A DNA stretch of 64,000 nucleotides. Origin: Siderastrea radians. Taxonomy: Eukaryota; Cnidaria; Anthozoa; Scleractinia; Rhizangiidae. The translations under genes were made by a program, and so were the position numbers. The DNA lies in contig OZ024889.1 in assembly GCA_964017195.1 (NCBI GenBank), positions 65,291,858 to 65,355,857 of the forward strand, given 5' to 3'. A model generated the notes under the pieces. That model searched no databases, had not been told where the DNA came from, and saw nothing but the letters and a program-made list of their open reading frames with translations. Below are positions 1-31,127 of the stretch, piece by piece; position 1 is the first letter of the stretch, and each line of letters starts with the position of its first letter.

Positions 1-403
1 TCTCCCCCAGTCTCCCCTCGTTTTTTCCCGCTCTTTCGCTCACTTTAGTTTTCGCTCGCGCTCCACTGTCTGAACGCCTGGAACAGGCTATTCAACTTCA
101 AAATGGTATGGTACAAAGTTATTCAGTAGAACTTAATAAGTTATATCGAAAAAGTCATTTTTTTAACTACAAAAAATGCCACTGAATAACTTTCCTTCAA
201 ACGCTTCTATTTGAATTGGCACACTTAATGTTACATGCATGCAAAATATCAGGCTGGATCACCCAACAAAATTTTGAGATAAAAGCAAATGTTTCGTGCA
301 CGTTTCATTTCCAGTTTGCGCAATTTTACATGGCATTTTAACTTCTGGTATTTTGCGCACACAACTTATAATAGAAATTTGGATACACTCAGCTGACCCG
401 TGT

Positions 404-1559
404 TAGACTGCAAGTAGTCTCTAATTTTGGCGATGGCGATTGTGGGGTGGGCGAAATACACACGTGCGCGCGAAAGGTCGAGGAGACGCGATGTGAAGGG
501 AGCGCCGAAAATTAGAGACTACAGACTAAGCCAGGGAGTTTGAATTAAGCGCGCACATTCCAAGCGCAAAACTCTGATTGGCCCTTTTTTGGATACCTGT
601 CAACAATCTGGCAATAGCAGACAAGCCGCTGTCAACACTCACGATAACATCGACTCCGTTTCAGTTTACTGAGATGGCAGACAGATTACACGGTTGTCTG
701 GACAAGTAGCGAGGTTTGTTCAAAGTTATATTCCGTTTGGCTGAAGAAGCCATTCCAAGAGCCGTTAAAATCATAATCCACTCATCTACTGTGAGTTGAG
801 ATTTCATCTAAATTTTAACATCGATACGGGACCGATCGAACGGAACAAAGTATTGTCTGCACGGATGAAGTACAAAACTCAGTCTCCGCTCGCTGGCTGG
901 TTCATTTTGCTCTGCGTTGAAATAAAACTTCCTGGCTCGCTGGAAGTTTCATTTTCATTCGCATTGACCTCAAACTTTCAGTGAAAGTAGAAAAAATTTG
1001 CCGCGTCTTCGACGTTATTATTATTATTTTTTTTCGATGGGATTTTTTGGAGACGAAGAAAATGACCTCGGCGACTGCTAAATTAGTAAAAGTGTTTGAC
1101 GGGCTTTTGATATGACGGGGCCATTTCTTGCGACTAAAAATTTACTGTCGACCGAAATTCCAAACTCAATGTTCATTTCTTCTTCGAGATGAGAGGTTGT
1201 AATTTTTCCTCTTGATCACAGCCCATCCGGTCGAGTACTGCACTGGTCAAATCCAAATAAGCAATGCAAAGCGTTTCATTTGCGATAACATCTTCCGCAG
1301 TTTATCGATGACAGGAGCAAACACATGATAGGAGCCAAGAGAAGGAATCCCATTGGTTGTGCTTAATTGGCTTGTAAAACGATATGAAATTTACATCCCA
1401 AAATCACTCGGCCGTGAAAGGTCAAAATCCCTGGCTTTGTCTGTAGTCTCTAATTTTCGGCGCTCCCTTCGCGTCGCGTCTCCTCGAAATTTCGCACGCG
1501 TGTGTATTACGTCCGCCCCACAATCGCCATCGCCAAAATTAGAGACTACTCGCAGTCTA
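404..1559. mobile_element. Non-coding element with long (~120 bp) terminal inverted repeats
   Basis: The segment at about 404-525 reappears as its reverse complement at about 1440-1559. Both arms begin or end with TAGACTGC and each is itself bounded by the inverted pair TAGTCTCTAATTTT / AAAATTAGAGACTA, so each arm looks like a small palindromic element. The 900 bases between the arms contain no convincing coding sequence. It could be one 1.16-kb element with long TIRs, or two copies of a ~115-bp element in opposite orientation. Confidence 0.65.
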
Positions 1560-1911
1560 GACGCGTGTATTCTAGCTATGTCGTGTGTAGGCTACACACG
1601 CGTGCGGCTAAAAACCCTTTCGAGCCTCCTTAATAGCAGAGAAGGCCTTGCAGCAGTGAACTGTGGACTGTGTGAATGAGTTTGATTAAAACAGAAATCC
1701 CGTTTCTCAGGACATTCTATCATAGTACCAACAGTAACAATTCTGTCCGGATAACCTGTTTCTTTTCCCATTGGATTGACTGCTTTGAGTGGAATATAGT
1801 AGATACACGTAGTCTAGTAGTAAGAACCATTACTCAAAGGATGTGCTATCTAATGTCCATTAGGATAATGTCTCCCATGTATAACTTCAAATTTCATATA
1901 ACTTATCATAC
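1560..1911. other. Region downstream of the last HDHD5 exon seen; nothing assigned
   Basis: This should be HDHD5 intron on the minus strand. I searched it, and positions 1-1559, for the next conserved HDHD5 block (a GEPVRWE-type motif) and did not find it. A short open frame on the minus strand around 1685-1800 resembles nothing I know. Confidence 0.4.
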
Positions 1912-4900
1912 CTTCAATGGGTGGCAATTCTTCTGGTGGAAGGCCACGCTGAAAAGAACCAATGAAAACAAAATAACTTGTAAGTAGTACAGTGCTGCAA
2001 ATAGCATCAGTCATTGGATAATTTAATTATGAGCTAAAAATTACCCATGTCCAAGAAAATCCCAGCCAAGGTCAGACGTGACATCAGGGCAAAACATCAA
2101 ATGCATAGCAATTAACGGAAATACAGTGATCTTCCCACCAAATTTTGTTTTGACAAAAAAGGGAGTTTGGTTGCACCTAATAATTATCGTCATGTCTTTT
2201 CAAGGAGGAAAACATATTTCCAGCCCTCAAATTTGATGTACATGATAAATTTATTTGTGGCCTACCACATGCAACCTTCAGACTAACCTTAACCCTAAAA
2301 CAATCACATGTATGTGTTGTAGGTTAAAATGATTTCAAACTAGTTTGATATGTATTTCCCTTATTTTTTAGTCATTATCATAAAACTGAAACAAAGGGAA
2401 ATACAAATCAAACTACATAGTTTGAAACTGTTTTGACCTGAATATCATTTTAACCTACAACATACAGTATGCTCCACTGACAATAAAACACTGTAACACT
2501 TACATTCACTTGATCAAATCTAATGGCCCTGTCAACCATGTCTAGTAGAGGATAAGCTCTTTTCACATCTTCTATATCAGAGACATTTGTGAACCCATAG
2601 CTGGTATTTAGGAATCAAGGATTAAAACAATGGCTTGAGAGAAGAGATGATTTGTGATGGTACAATGAAAAAGTGCCTACTGTCTGTGGTTCAAAATCTG
2701 GTATCTAGCACGATGTTGGTACCTCAGACAAGGTACTTCACTTTAAATTATCTCTCTCTGACCAACACTAATTAACAATTATTTCACAAGCATGAGTTGG
2801 GTGTGAGGTGATAAATAAACCAATGGTGAAGGTGCACAGTGCTGGGTTGGTTATAATCTCCTCATATCCAACAATCACAAGTAGAATACAAAGTTGAGTA
2901 ATAATCAATAATAAAAACTTTAAAACAATTATTATTCACATTCAGTGTCAGTGAAGAGTGGTGGATATTTGCAAGCCACGCGACCCCTTCGGCGAATAAT
3001 AATAACATTGTTAAATATGAAATTATGAATATGTGAACTGCGGAATGAAGAAATAAACGTAAAGAAGATCCTCGCAGTTATTAACGCAACTTATGTAGTT
3101 GCGAAAAGAAAGCCTGAAAAAATCAGGCTTGCTGGGATTCGAACCCTGACCTCTGCGATACCGGTGCAGCGCTCTAACCAATTGAGCTATCAAGCCAACT
3201 GGGAGCTGGTCATTAAATTGGTTCATAATATACCCAGGAAAGATGAAGATGAAATTATGAATAGACACTGGAGCAAACTCACTGAGAGCTTTAAATGTGA
3301 TTAAATAGAATTTTAAAAATAATATATTGTTCAGTTGCTAAACAGTAAAGGTCTAACATAATAGGAGTAATATGATCATACACTATAAAAGGATACCTTT
3401 GTACAATCTCTTTAATATTTTGCTGACCCGATACTAAAACATGCTTGTTGTGCAGCCAGTTAAACATCTTTAAAGGTGTATGTGACAAAACCATCTGCTC
3501 TTCTCTTATCTATAACATAAACCATCAAAAAATACACCGTATTTATACACCAAATTCCAATAATAAGCCCTTCAACTCTGGAAATAAGCCCTCCTGAATA
3601 TAATGATAAGCCTCCCCCCTCCCCTTTAAAGTCAGCTAGTACCAAGGGATACTATCACATAATGCCACACAACCAAAATAAGATTTTGGCAAGCATTTCC
3701 CCAAACCTGAAAAGTATTGTTTAACCTCTGATAATGGGCCCAAACAACAACAAGAACAAAAAAAAAAACAAACAAATAACAAAACTTTATTTACTGAAAA
3801 ACTCCGTATATTACAAATACAGATTACCTGCAAATAGCGAAGCTAATCGAGGCAGGTAGTGTGGAGACGTATCACTTACACTTTTACAAAACTAAATACA
3901 TGAGGATGTTACAAAATAATAAATATGGTATAGCAGATTAATTACAATAATTACTCAACTATACAGACTTAAGCATGGTTCCCACAGTATACACTTAAAG
4001 GGAGCTGATTGTACCAATTGTCACTTGAACCTAAAAGGTGTATAAATGTCACAACAAATGAAGGGATTGGACCAGATTTGACCCACATTTATGTTACTTC
4101 TGAGTGGGGAGTTTGAAACTAAGGGCACTTTCTAATCATCCAAAAATTCCAGTTTGAAATTTCGAAAATTTCCCATGGCAAATGAAACAGCAATTCCGGA
4201 TATTTTCTGGTTGGTTATACCAGCTCGATTGGACCGAAACATTCCATTCAATTTCAGACAGAAATTTCCAGAAATTTACGACAGAGAAGTGCTGGAAACC
4301 GAACTTTTTTTAATAGAACAGTAATTTCCGATCAGAACGGTCCAACCGAGTAGGAATGGACGAATGGAACGGAATTTTCCGGTTGTTCTGATTTTGCGGA
4401 ATGTTAAGCCACTGTCATGAGGCAAACCCAAAATTCTCCCCACCTGGAATTTCCAGAATTTTTGGTTGAATGGAAAGCGCCCTAAATGTCTCAAAAAAAG
4501 GCTAATGCCCGAGATTGTTGCTAAAGCCCTGCCCCCCACCCCCCCCCCCCCCACCTCCCCAGCCCCCTCAAGCTCCAGTTTTACATTAATGGCCAGTGGA
4601 ATTACCTCAAAGCCAATCTTATCAGAAAGGCGTTCTGCAGCTTCCTTCTCCGACTCACAACCTCCGTTTGTCAGGAAAACTGTGGGAACATCCGACTGTC
4701 GGAGCATTTCCAGGGCTTCCCTAGCCCCGGGGATAGGTTTCCGGCCCCTCACCAGTACTCCGTCGATATCCAGCAAAACCCCGAAGGACGACAGCGCTGG
4801 TTTTGGCGACAGCCTAGGCGTAGGATTTTCACAGAAAAAGCGAGCACCGCAAAATCGCAGAACATCACCTAATTTTGGTTTTACAAAGGTTCGCAAGGCA

Positions 4901-4968
4901 CCACGACAAGTCATCGATGATTCTTGCAGAAACGAGGAATCCAAAATTGAAATCAAAGAGGACTTCAT
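1912..4968 (-). CDS. HDHD5: HDHD5 / CECR5-like HAD-superfamily hydrolase, 5' part (partial gene)
   Basis: Four exons are visible on the minus strand: 4606-4968, 3397-3494, 2504-2600 and 1912-1948. The ATG at 4968 opens a leader rich in Ser/Arg with few acids, compatible with the mitochondrial targeting expected of this family. Exon 1 then carries HAD motif I (LLDIDGVLVRG, Asp67 and Asp69) and a TNGG motif near residue 100. Exon 2 gives VLSHTPLKMF and VLVSGQ, exon 3 gives YGFTNVSDIEDV and LLDMVDRAI, exon 4 gives GLPPEELPPIE; all follow human HDHD5 order. Phases are compatible at every junction. The exon 1-2 join is the weak point: the GTAATT donor used here makes the link about five residues shorter than human, while a GTAAAA donor 18 bases further would lengthen it. 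Later exons, including the rest of the phosphatase domain, lie beyond the left edge. The gene is head-to-head with UPF1. Confidence 0.85.
2040..2245. repeat. Interspersed repeat fragment, related to 12785-13105
   Basis: Degenerate phrases such as CATGTCTTTTCAAGGAGG followed by TTCCAGCCCTC match the family seen again in UPF1 intron 4 (CATATGTCCTTTCAAGAAAG then TTGTAGCCCTG). It lies in an HDHD5 intron and no coding potential was seen. Confidence 0.4.
2315..2462. mobile_element. Small MITE-like inverted repeat in an HDHD5 intron
   Basis: TGTTGTAGGTTAAAATGAT with TTTGATATGTATTTCCCTT on the left is mirrored on the right by AAGGGAAATACAAATC and TCATTTTAACCTACAACA. Arms are about 50 bp and together make a near-complete hairpin of about 150 bp. 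Confidence 0.65.
2995..3200 (-). mobile_element. tRNA-derived SINE
   Basis: On the minus strand a tRNA-like head (3123-3197) shows A-box-like TAGCTCAATTGGTTAGAGC and B-box GGTTCGAATCCC. It is followed by a short hairpin (AGCCTGA...TCAGGCT), a unique body (GCGTTAATAACTGCGAGGAT) and an ATT-rich tail near 2995. The tRNA fold has mismatches in the T and anticodon stems and C instead of T before the would-be anticodon, so it reads as a SINE head rather than a working tRNA gene. Confidence 0.7.
4122..4483. mobile_element. TIR element (MITE) in HDHD5 intron 1
   Basis: The left end AGGGCACTTTCTAATCATCC and following AAAAATTCCAG are mirrored by CTGGAATTTCCAG...TTTTTGGTTGAATGG then AAAGCGCCCT at the right end. 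The interior repeats motifs of the TTCCGGAAATT kind. It is non-coding. Confidence 0.65.
4526..4560. repeat. Poly-C tract
   Basis: An almost pure run of C, just inside HDHD5 intron 1 beyond the donor site. Similar short C or G runs occur near 11451, 21000, 24003, 32812, 60867 and 61936. Confidence 0.9.
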
Positions 4969-5405
4969 TAAAAGAATATGCTCAGTAGAGCTTCAAAAAC
5001 AAGAGGTATCGTCTACCTCTCACTTGCATGAGAACTGAAAAACTACAGGTAACTCAAGTCTAGATCTTAAAGAGGAAGAAGATTGAAGAAGACTGCACGT
5101 CTCCGGTCTCCTGCACGTCACGCACCCGGTCTTTTACCAAAGTCCAACACCGGCCGCCATCTTTAAACAGAGAGCATGACGGGAAATTTTTCTCCGAACT
5201 GCTGGAATCGATAAGTCTCCGGAAATTCGAATATTCATCGGTGTTGTCGAACAATTCCGATCTATCGCGAAAGTATTGCGAAATAGGAATCGCGTGGCTC
5301 CGGTCGCCATCTTGGCCACGTTCTTGTGCTATATTTCAAAACTGTTCCGGTTTTTCGGTTTGGCTGGCGAAAGCATCCACAATTTAACGTTTCTTTCTGT
5401 TGAAG
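4969..5405. promoter_or_regulatory. Probable bidirectional promoter of HDHD5 and UPF1
   Basis: Only 437 bases separate the two start codons, which point away from each other, so both transcription start sites and both 5' UTRs must lie here unless upstream exons exist. No TATA box or single dominant motif was recognised. The assignment rests on geometry alone. Confidence 0.55.
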
Positions 5406-25063
<19,658 letters not shown>

Positions 25064-27659
25064 AGTGCGAGCCTCCCGGCTGATAAGGGGGCACGTCACC
25101 ACCTGGCAGCCGTCGCTAAGGCAACCAGCTTGGAACCGCCTTGCGAAAGCCACACCCTTGCTATGCCCCGCACGTAAGGGTGTGTCCTTAACCTTCAAAT
25201 GAAACCAGAGTAAAGAGAAGACGAGAAGAGGAGTTGAGAAATTTTTTGGCCGTTTTAATAACGGCAGATCTTAACGGTTTTGACGTCGCAATGGGAAAAA
25301 AAGACCGATGTTTTGAACTATGACTGAGTTTTCTAGAAGATTCTTGAACTGAGGAACAAAAGTCTTGCTGGTTTGATGGACAATCGACTTTGGGAAGACA
25401 CAATGAAATGAAACAGCGGTAGCCACATCTAGCTGTAACGTTACCAACTTAAAGTGACAAATCTCTCAAGTGTAAGCAGCGCTCTTATTTGAATGGACAG
25501 CCAGTTTATTGTTCTTTATCTTGACATTACTCGTTCTTTAGCCGCTAGGCAGCCACCAGTTCATGTAGAAACGCGTGCGGTTCTCACTTTTTTCAAGGAC
25601 ATTCAACCGAACGACGTTGTGTACCATGAAGCCGCAAAAAGAGAAGTTCAAGAGAAACGTGCTGATAATGGTGTATTTCAGTCGACTCTCGATATAACCA
25701 ACTAGAAAGAAACTTACTGGCGGGATTCTCAATTCAAATGAGCGAAACAAATGGAAGTCGTTGCGTCAGTGGTCTGCGAACTGTTCTATTAAGAAGCTGA
25801 TAGTCTTGAAATTTTAACACTTGAATTCTATCTGCTCGATCCAACTGGACAAAGACAACAGTTCTTGTTCATTGCATGTCGGCTTTATCCGACATTTGTT
25901 TCGTTTAGTCAAAGAACAGATAACACTGAAGATAGGCCGGTGCACCATCTGACAAAGATCTTTCCAAACTGGCTCTTTGACCTACGTCTTTCGGAGGAAC
26001 TGACCTATGTATAAATATCAGCGGGCTTTTATAAACCTGCAGCCCTTCAGTGCCATGCCAGTGAAACATCAGAGATCTAACCGCCCACGATACATTTTAC
26101 GCTTCAAGTGAATCCATGTTTTCTCTTCCGCTGCTGCTGTTGTTAAAACAGGACAAGGAATCTTTTGGTGGAATCGGACATTTTACTTGGATTTGTCTAT
26201 TGAAAAACGGACAGGTGTATGTTTTGCGATCTCAGAAAACGATGGATGCGCGTCCCGTAAAGGTTGTTCGAAACGGGTGTTGTTTCTACGCCCCTTAAAT
26301 TTTATATGTTGTGATTCCATTGTAGGTTTTGAATCTCATTAGTTTAAAGATGTGTGTAGTTGAACAAGTCAGTTTAACATTGCCCTCTTTATGTGACAAT
26401 GTATTTGGGGGCAGTGCCGTTGATGGGTGGTGAAATTTTACCGAAATTATTATTATGCAATGCAATGTTGTAGACAAGTTTAAGACAAGTAGACAACGAA
26501 CTCAGTTTTCTTTGAGGTGAACTGTTACGAAGAGAATCCTAGTTGAGAGTTCGGCTCAGAGAAACTGAGGGCGATGAGTGTATTTTTTAAGAGAAATCTG
26601 CTGTGGTCTTGTTGCAAATACCTATGAATGCATTCTTAACCCTCCAAGCCCCAGTAGTGATCAATATCTAACTTCCCCTAACAGTAATACTACAAAGTCA
26701 AGAAGGAAATGATCACCAAAGACGAAATGTCTTGATGTGCAAACAAATTCTCCCAACATATGTGATAAAAAATGTGTGAAGGCTAGTGAGGAGAATATGC
26801 ATGTTGATGTTGGGGTTTAAAGGTTTAAGCTCAAGCCATAGGAGAACGATATTCGAGGAGAGTTCAGAATCTGAAAGCCAAAGAGAGTCAGTGACGGTAC
26901 GTAAGAGTTACAGGAAAAAACAAGAGTGATAGTTCAAACTTTCATCGATTGTACTGAAAATTTGAGCAGATTCAAACTCTTCGAGAATGTCGGAATTTCG
27001 GGCCAAGTTAGGATTCTCGAAAAATATCATTCTCGTTGGCCAGGCTTTAAGTAATAAGAAGTGTTAATGGCGAGGGACCAAAAGCTGAAAGTTGGTTGCA
27101 AGACTGCGGATGTTGGTGGAAGTTAGCTTGCACAGCCCACGAAGTTATGAACGTGCGTGGCCTTGGAATAATAGGTCCATAGCGAGTGTGAATACGGACA
27201 CTGGACTAGAGAGGGACGCTAAAAATACATTACCCTCGAGCATAAGCTTTTGAGAGAAAAAAGTCGCACTAAACTCGAACTACAAGCCCTTTTTTACTCT
27301 CAATTTTGAATTGAGATCACATTCAGGTGCTGTTCAACGATTGGAGAACCAAATAACAGTTTTTCTTTAAACCACAGCAGATTTCTAGCAATAGCTGCCA
27401 TTTTCTCAAATCTAGACAACAACTGTGTTGAAGATTGATTTCACTTAGCTACGAATTTTCAAATTATTGGCATCTTTTTAAGTGCTCTGTGATGCAAAAA
27501 TAAACTTCCTCCACTGGAATCAGTCTAGTTTGTTTAGGAGCTGGTGTTAACCGGCGAGACTGCTGTTACTTTTGTGTTTGATGGCTTCCGCGCGCTTAGC
27601 AAGACGAAAGCGGTGGCAGTTTTGCATTCTACATGTATTTTTCATTTCTGTCTCTCAAA
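25064..27659 (+). other. UPF1 3' flank: probable 3' UTR and unassigned sequence
   Basis: No gene was recognised on either strand. A canonical AATAAA lies at about 27498; it is a candidate poly(A) signal for UPF1, which would give a long 3' UTR, but nearer non-canonical sites are possible. Short open frames here have no recognisable motifs. Confidence 0.4.
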
Positions 27660-28081
27660 TTAAGGACGGTACCTCCTAATATAGAGGTATTTTTGTAAAG
27701 GTTATGAATATGGGGAAAACTTAGATCTTAGCAAGTGTTATTGGAATCCAAAAAGAAAAATGTGGGTAACCACTTATTTTTCAGGAATAACTAAACAACC
27801 AAACTTCTAAAAAAGCTTGAAAATACAAAGAATGTATGGCAATTTCTTTCCAAATTTAAACTTAATTATCTCCGAAAAATGTGGGCTACCCCCCTCCCCC
27901 CCAATTTTCTTTTTGGATTCTGATAGCCCTTGCCAAGATCTGCTTTTTCCACATATCCATAAACCGCGCAAAAATACCTTTGTATTAGTAGGCAAATTCC
28001 TTAAAGAACTTGTATGTCTCGGACCATACCCGAGATGCGCAGAACGTATGCGCAGTAACAAAAGGAGGCTCCGTCCTTGAC
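27660..28081. mobile_element. TIR element with TTAAGGACGG ends
   Basis: TTAAGGACGGTACCTCCT on the left pairs with AGGAGGCTCCGTCCTTGA on the right. The interior holds a C-rich run and no coding sequence. Confidence 0.65.
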
Positions 28082-28226
28082 GAGTGCACGAAGTATTTTC
28101 TGAAAATGTCGACAGTAACCTTGATGATACCCTGGGTGATACCCGAGTCTGCTAGGAATTCGATTGTTTTCAGACAGTCCCAGTCCTGGTGAAACACTCA
28201 CGAGTGGTACAATTTCCATTTCACTT

Positions 28227-28520
28227 AGAGCGGTTTTCAATTGAGTGTCGAAAGTAATTCGTGTTTTGCTTTGGTTTTGCTTTACTTCGCTCTGTGATTG
28301 GTTAAAACCTTTCGCGCCACTTTCTCGACCAATCAGGAGTAAAACTCAAACCAATCAGTCGCGACTTGCTCGCGCTCGCACGCGTTTTCCCGCGCTTGAC
28401 GCCGGTTACATGTACTTGCTTCGAGTTCTGATTGGTTCATTGGGTAATTTGTTTTTCTTGTGATTGGCTGGGGTAATTACTTTGGTTTTGGTTTTACGAC
28501 ACTCATTTGAAAAGCGCTCT
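28227..28520. mobile_element. MITE with AGAGCGGTTTTCAATTGAGT ends
   Basis: The left end AGAGCGGTTTTCAATTGAGT is mirrored by ACTCATTTGAAAAGCGCTCT on the right, and both ends continue into TTTTGG-rich sequence. Fragments of the same family occur at about 42000-42085 and 45108-45235. Confidence 0.75.
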
Positions 28521-28807
28521 ATCGAGCAATCAAGCTCTGTTGTTCAAGCAGCCTCGAACAGTGAAATTTTTCTCATCCCGACATCTGGCTAAGGTTGATG
28601 TCTTGGGCGAAAAACGACAGAAAACTTGCAAAAAGGAATGATTTTATATTATCGCTACAAGAGACGGGAGACTACAGTTTAGTGAAATAAGAGTGGAAAA
28701 ATGTCTGGAGAAAGGTTTTTAGCCTTACTTCTTTAGCACATCCTGAAAAGCGTATCAAGAGAATTTGGATTTATTAACGGGCTTGACAATGTAAATTGAC
28801 CCGACCG

Positions 28808-28950
28808 TAAAGACTTTGAATTTGAATTCGAATTCGAATTTCTTTACGGTGGCAAAATTTGCCTTACCAACTCACTTGATAAATGCAAATTTCTGTGTTT
28901 AACCTCGCCACCGACACAGCACCACAGTTTCTTTAGAAACTCCCCCCAGT
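28808..28950. repeat. Penelope-type terminal-repeat fragment
   Basis: The stretch with CAACTCACTTGATAAATGCA and GCACCACAGTTTCTTTAG matches 41790-41875 beside the Penelope copy in the lipoxygenase gene, and matches the reverse complement of 33462-33580. It is taken as a solo terminal-repeat remnant. Confidence 0.55.
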
Positions 28951-29338
28951 ATAGCTTATGCAGAGCTGCATTCCCTTGTCCCCGGGTGTTACTTTTCTTC
29001 GCGTCTTTCAAAATGCTCTATGCTGTTTGTTTTTTTTCCAACACGTCAGAAGTTACATTGATATGGATATAATGCAAAGAATTCAATTCCCAAATGATTG
29101 AAATGCAAGTATACTGAAGTAAGGTAGGAGTCGGTCTATTCTTCGAATGAACACAACAACTTTGACATGTTTTAACTCACCAGCAAACGAAGAGGTTTGT
29201 TGCTTTATTGGAGCTTTGTATGTTTATCATACCCCAATTATTTTGTCTGGTATTACTTTTATATCAGTTTTAATCTCTTTGAGGTCTGCCCTGTTTATTT
29301 AAATAATATCCATGACTGGGTTTTACAAGCATGCTTTT

Positions 29339-29715
29339 AAGGTGCTGTTACACGTAACAATTTTTCGTGCAACTAGTCTCGCAACTGAAATTTGTTGCAA
29401 GTTTAACGCACAATGTTATACGCTACAATTTCCATGCAATTTGTCTCGCGAAAAAAATTGCGTAAGTGATTGCTTGACAATAGAAAGTATGGCGAAACAA
29501 GTTGCAAGAGCCATAGTACACGTAGTTTTGTTGTGCAACTTGGAGAAATTTGTTGCAGAAAGTAAAGAACGATTCAACTTTTCGTGTAACTTGAAAAGAA
29601 CGAAAATTCAGTTGCACGAGAGGGTGTTATATGTTATAAAGTCATGCGTGCAACTTGTAACAAATCTTTTTGCGAGACAAGATGTACGAAAAGTTGTTAC
29701 GAGTAACAGCACCTT
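29339..29715. mobile_element. TIR element with AAGGTGCTGTTACACGTAAC ends
   Basis: Arms of about 45 bp match: AAGGTGCTGTTACACGTAAC then TCGTGCAACTAGTCTCGC on the left, GCGAGACAAGATGTACGA then GTTACGAGTAACAGCACCTT on the right. The interior repeats GTTGCAAG and TGCAACTTG. The 145-codon open frame across it is an accident of the repeats. A relaxed relative may lie at 45720-45915. Confidence 0.75.
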
Positions 29716-30038
29716 AGTCGAGAAACAAAACAGAAGAACTTCTAAGTAAGGGTTAGACAATGAACGCGAGTGTTCTATGGGATATAGAACATACGACATA
29801 GGACATGAGCGTTCATTGTCTAACCGTCTTTGAAAGTGGACTAAAAAGTCCGGCATCACTAGCAATAAATACAACTGACACAGAGACTAGGGTAATCATT
29901 TTGACTTTGAATAAGTTCGTATTTCTGGTAACATCTACATCTACATCTATAACTTGCAAAGTCCTTATTAGGACAGTTCGCAAGTGGTAATGAAGTGTAT
30001 TTGTTGCATTCCCGTAAAAATGTTTTGCTAGTGTGATA

Positions 30039-31083
30039 CCCGGCATAGTCAATCGAACCCAATCGAACTGTATTTCAATTGAACTCAATCGAACTCAATC
30101 GAACTCAATCGATGGATTGAGTTCGATTGAATTCGGCAATCGAACGAAATCGAACTCACACAAAAAAAATTGGACAATCGAACGCAATCGAACGTTCGAT
30201 TTCCGAACTCTTGATTTTTGTAAAACTGGTGTTAAAAATGATAACAAGGTTTTGGAGGCTCGAGTTTATACCTCAGTATAACACGTGTTTTTCGTAACCG
30301 CACAATTCCCGGAGAAACGGCTTCAGATGCGCTGTGGGTTGTTAGCTTCAAATGCGTAGTAACAGGCTACCAAAAGTGCCGCTTTGACGTGGAGGAGGGC
30401 GAAGAGTTCAAAGTTTTAAAGAAAATAGGCGAGAAAGGCCGTGCTTTTCGAGTTGTAAATGAGCGCGGACAATTAGGTCACCTTCAACGTGAACAGGTCT
30501 GTGAACTGTGTCACGGTTAGTAGTTTGCTGAAGTCTGTACTTTTTCATGAAAGTAATACTTCAAGTTGTCATCATTTTGCAATTGCAAGTTAACTTACAA
30601 TGAAAACGGTCCAGTATTTCCAGAATACGGTAAAACGGGGGAATCTGTTCTGTTTACTGCCGTGGACAGTTTATTTTTGTTATTGAATTATCATTAAAAA
30701 AAGGACGAGAAAAACGTGTTTTCGATGGGCTTGCCTTTTATGTAGGTTCACCAGAGCTTGCATACAGTAACCAAGCGGGCAGTCAGACCACATAACGTGA
30801 CCTTTGTCCAAGCGAATTTATTCACCGAACACAATCGAACGTAATCCATTGGACTGTGTTCGATTGAGTTCGCTAGCCGAACTCAATCGAACACAATCCA
30901 ATGAATTGAGTTCGATTCGGTTCGATTTGTTCGATTAATTCGATTGGTTCGGAAATCGAACTCACACAAAGTTCGGTGTTCGATTTCGTTCGATTGCCGG
31001 AATCAATCGAACTCAATCCACGGATTGAGTTCGATTGAATTCGATTGAGTTCGATTTCCGAAAGTTCGATTGACTATGCCGGG
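30039..31083. mobile_element. TIR transposon with 7-8 bp target duplication and GAACTCAATC arrays
   Basis: The ends CCCGGCATAGTCAATCGAAC and GTTCGATTGACTATGCCGGG are perfect inverted repeats, and (G)TGTGATA flanks both sides (30031-30038 and 31083-31090), a 7-8 bp target duplication. The subterminal parts are arrays of GAACTCAATC and their complements on both sides. The central 500 bases are different in composition and contain the open segment described separately. Size, TIR and duplication length point to a hAT-type non-autonomous element; family assignment is inference. Confidence 0.8.
30251..30521 (+). pseudogene. Open segment inside TIR element, HIRAN-like
   Basis: About 90 codons are open in one plus-strand frame, ending in TAG at 30519-30521, with no in-frame ATG. 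The translation contains VVSFKCVVTGYQKCRF, VEEGEEFKVLKKIG and RAFRVVNERGQLGHLQRE. The pattern of GE-x-hydrophobic, then VxNxxGxxxGHLxRE, resembles a HIRAN domain, a small nucleic-acid-binding fold known in DNA-repair ATPases and in transposon-related proteins. It may be an exon of a captured gene or of the original transposon. The domain call is by eye and weak. Confidence 0.4.
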
Positions 31084-31127
31084 TGTGATAATACGTGGAT
31101 AGCATGGAACAGGCTAATACAGACGAA

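Noticed and set aside
1685..1800. Short minus-strand open frame below HDHD5 exon 4
   Set aside because: Does not resemble the next HDHD5 segment and has no convincing splice sites; possibly an old transposon piece.
3123..3197. tRNA gene on the minus strand
   Set aside because: Stem mismatches, C at the position before the anticodon, and a SINE body attached; treated as a SINE head.
4466..5038. 190-codon plus-strand open frame, Pro/Ser-rich
   Set aside because: Antisense of HDHD5 exon 1 plus the poly-C tract; the HDHD5 frame has clear homology.
29312..29749. 145-codon open frame
   Set aside because: Lies across a TIR element and translates its inverted repeats.
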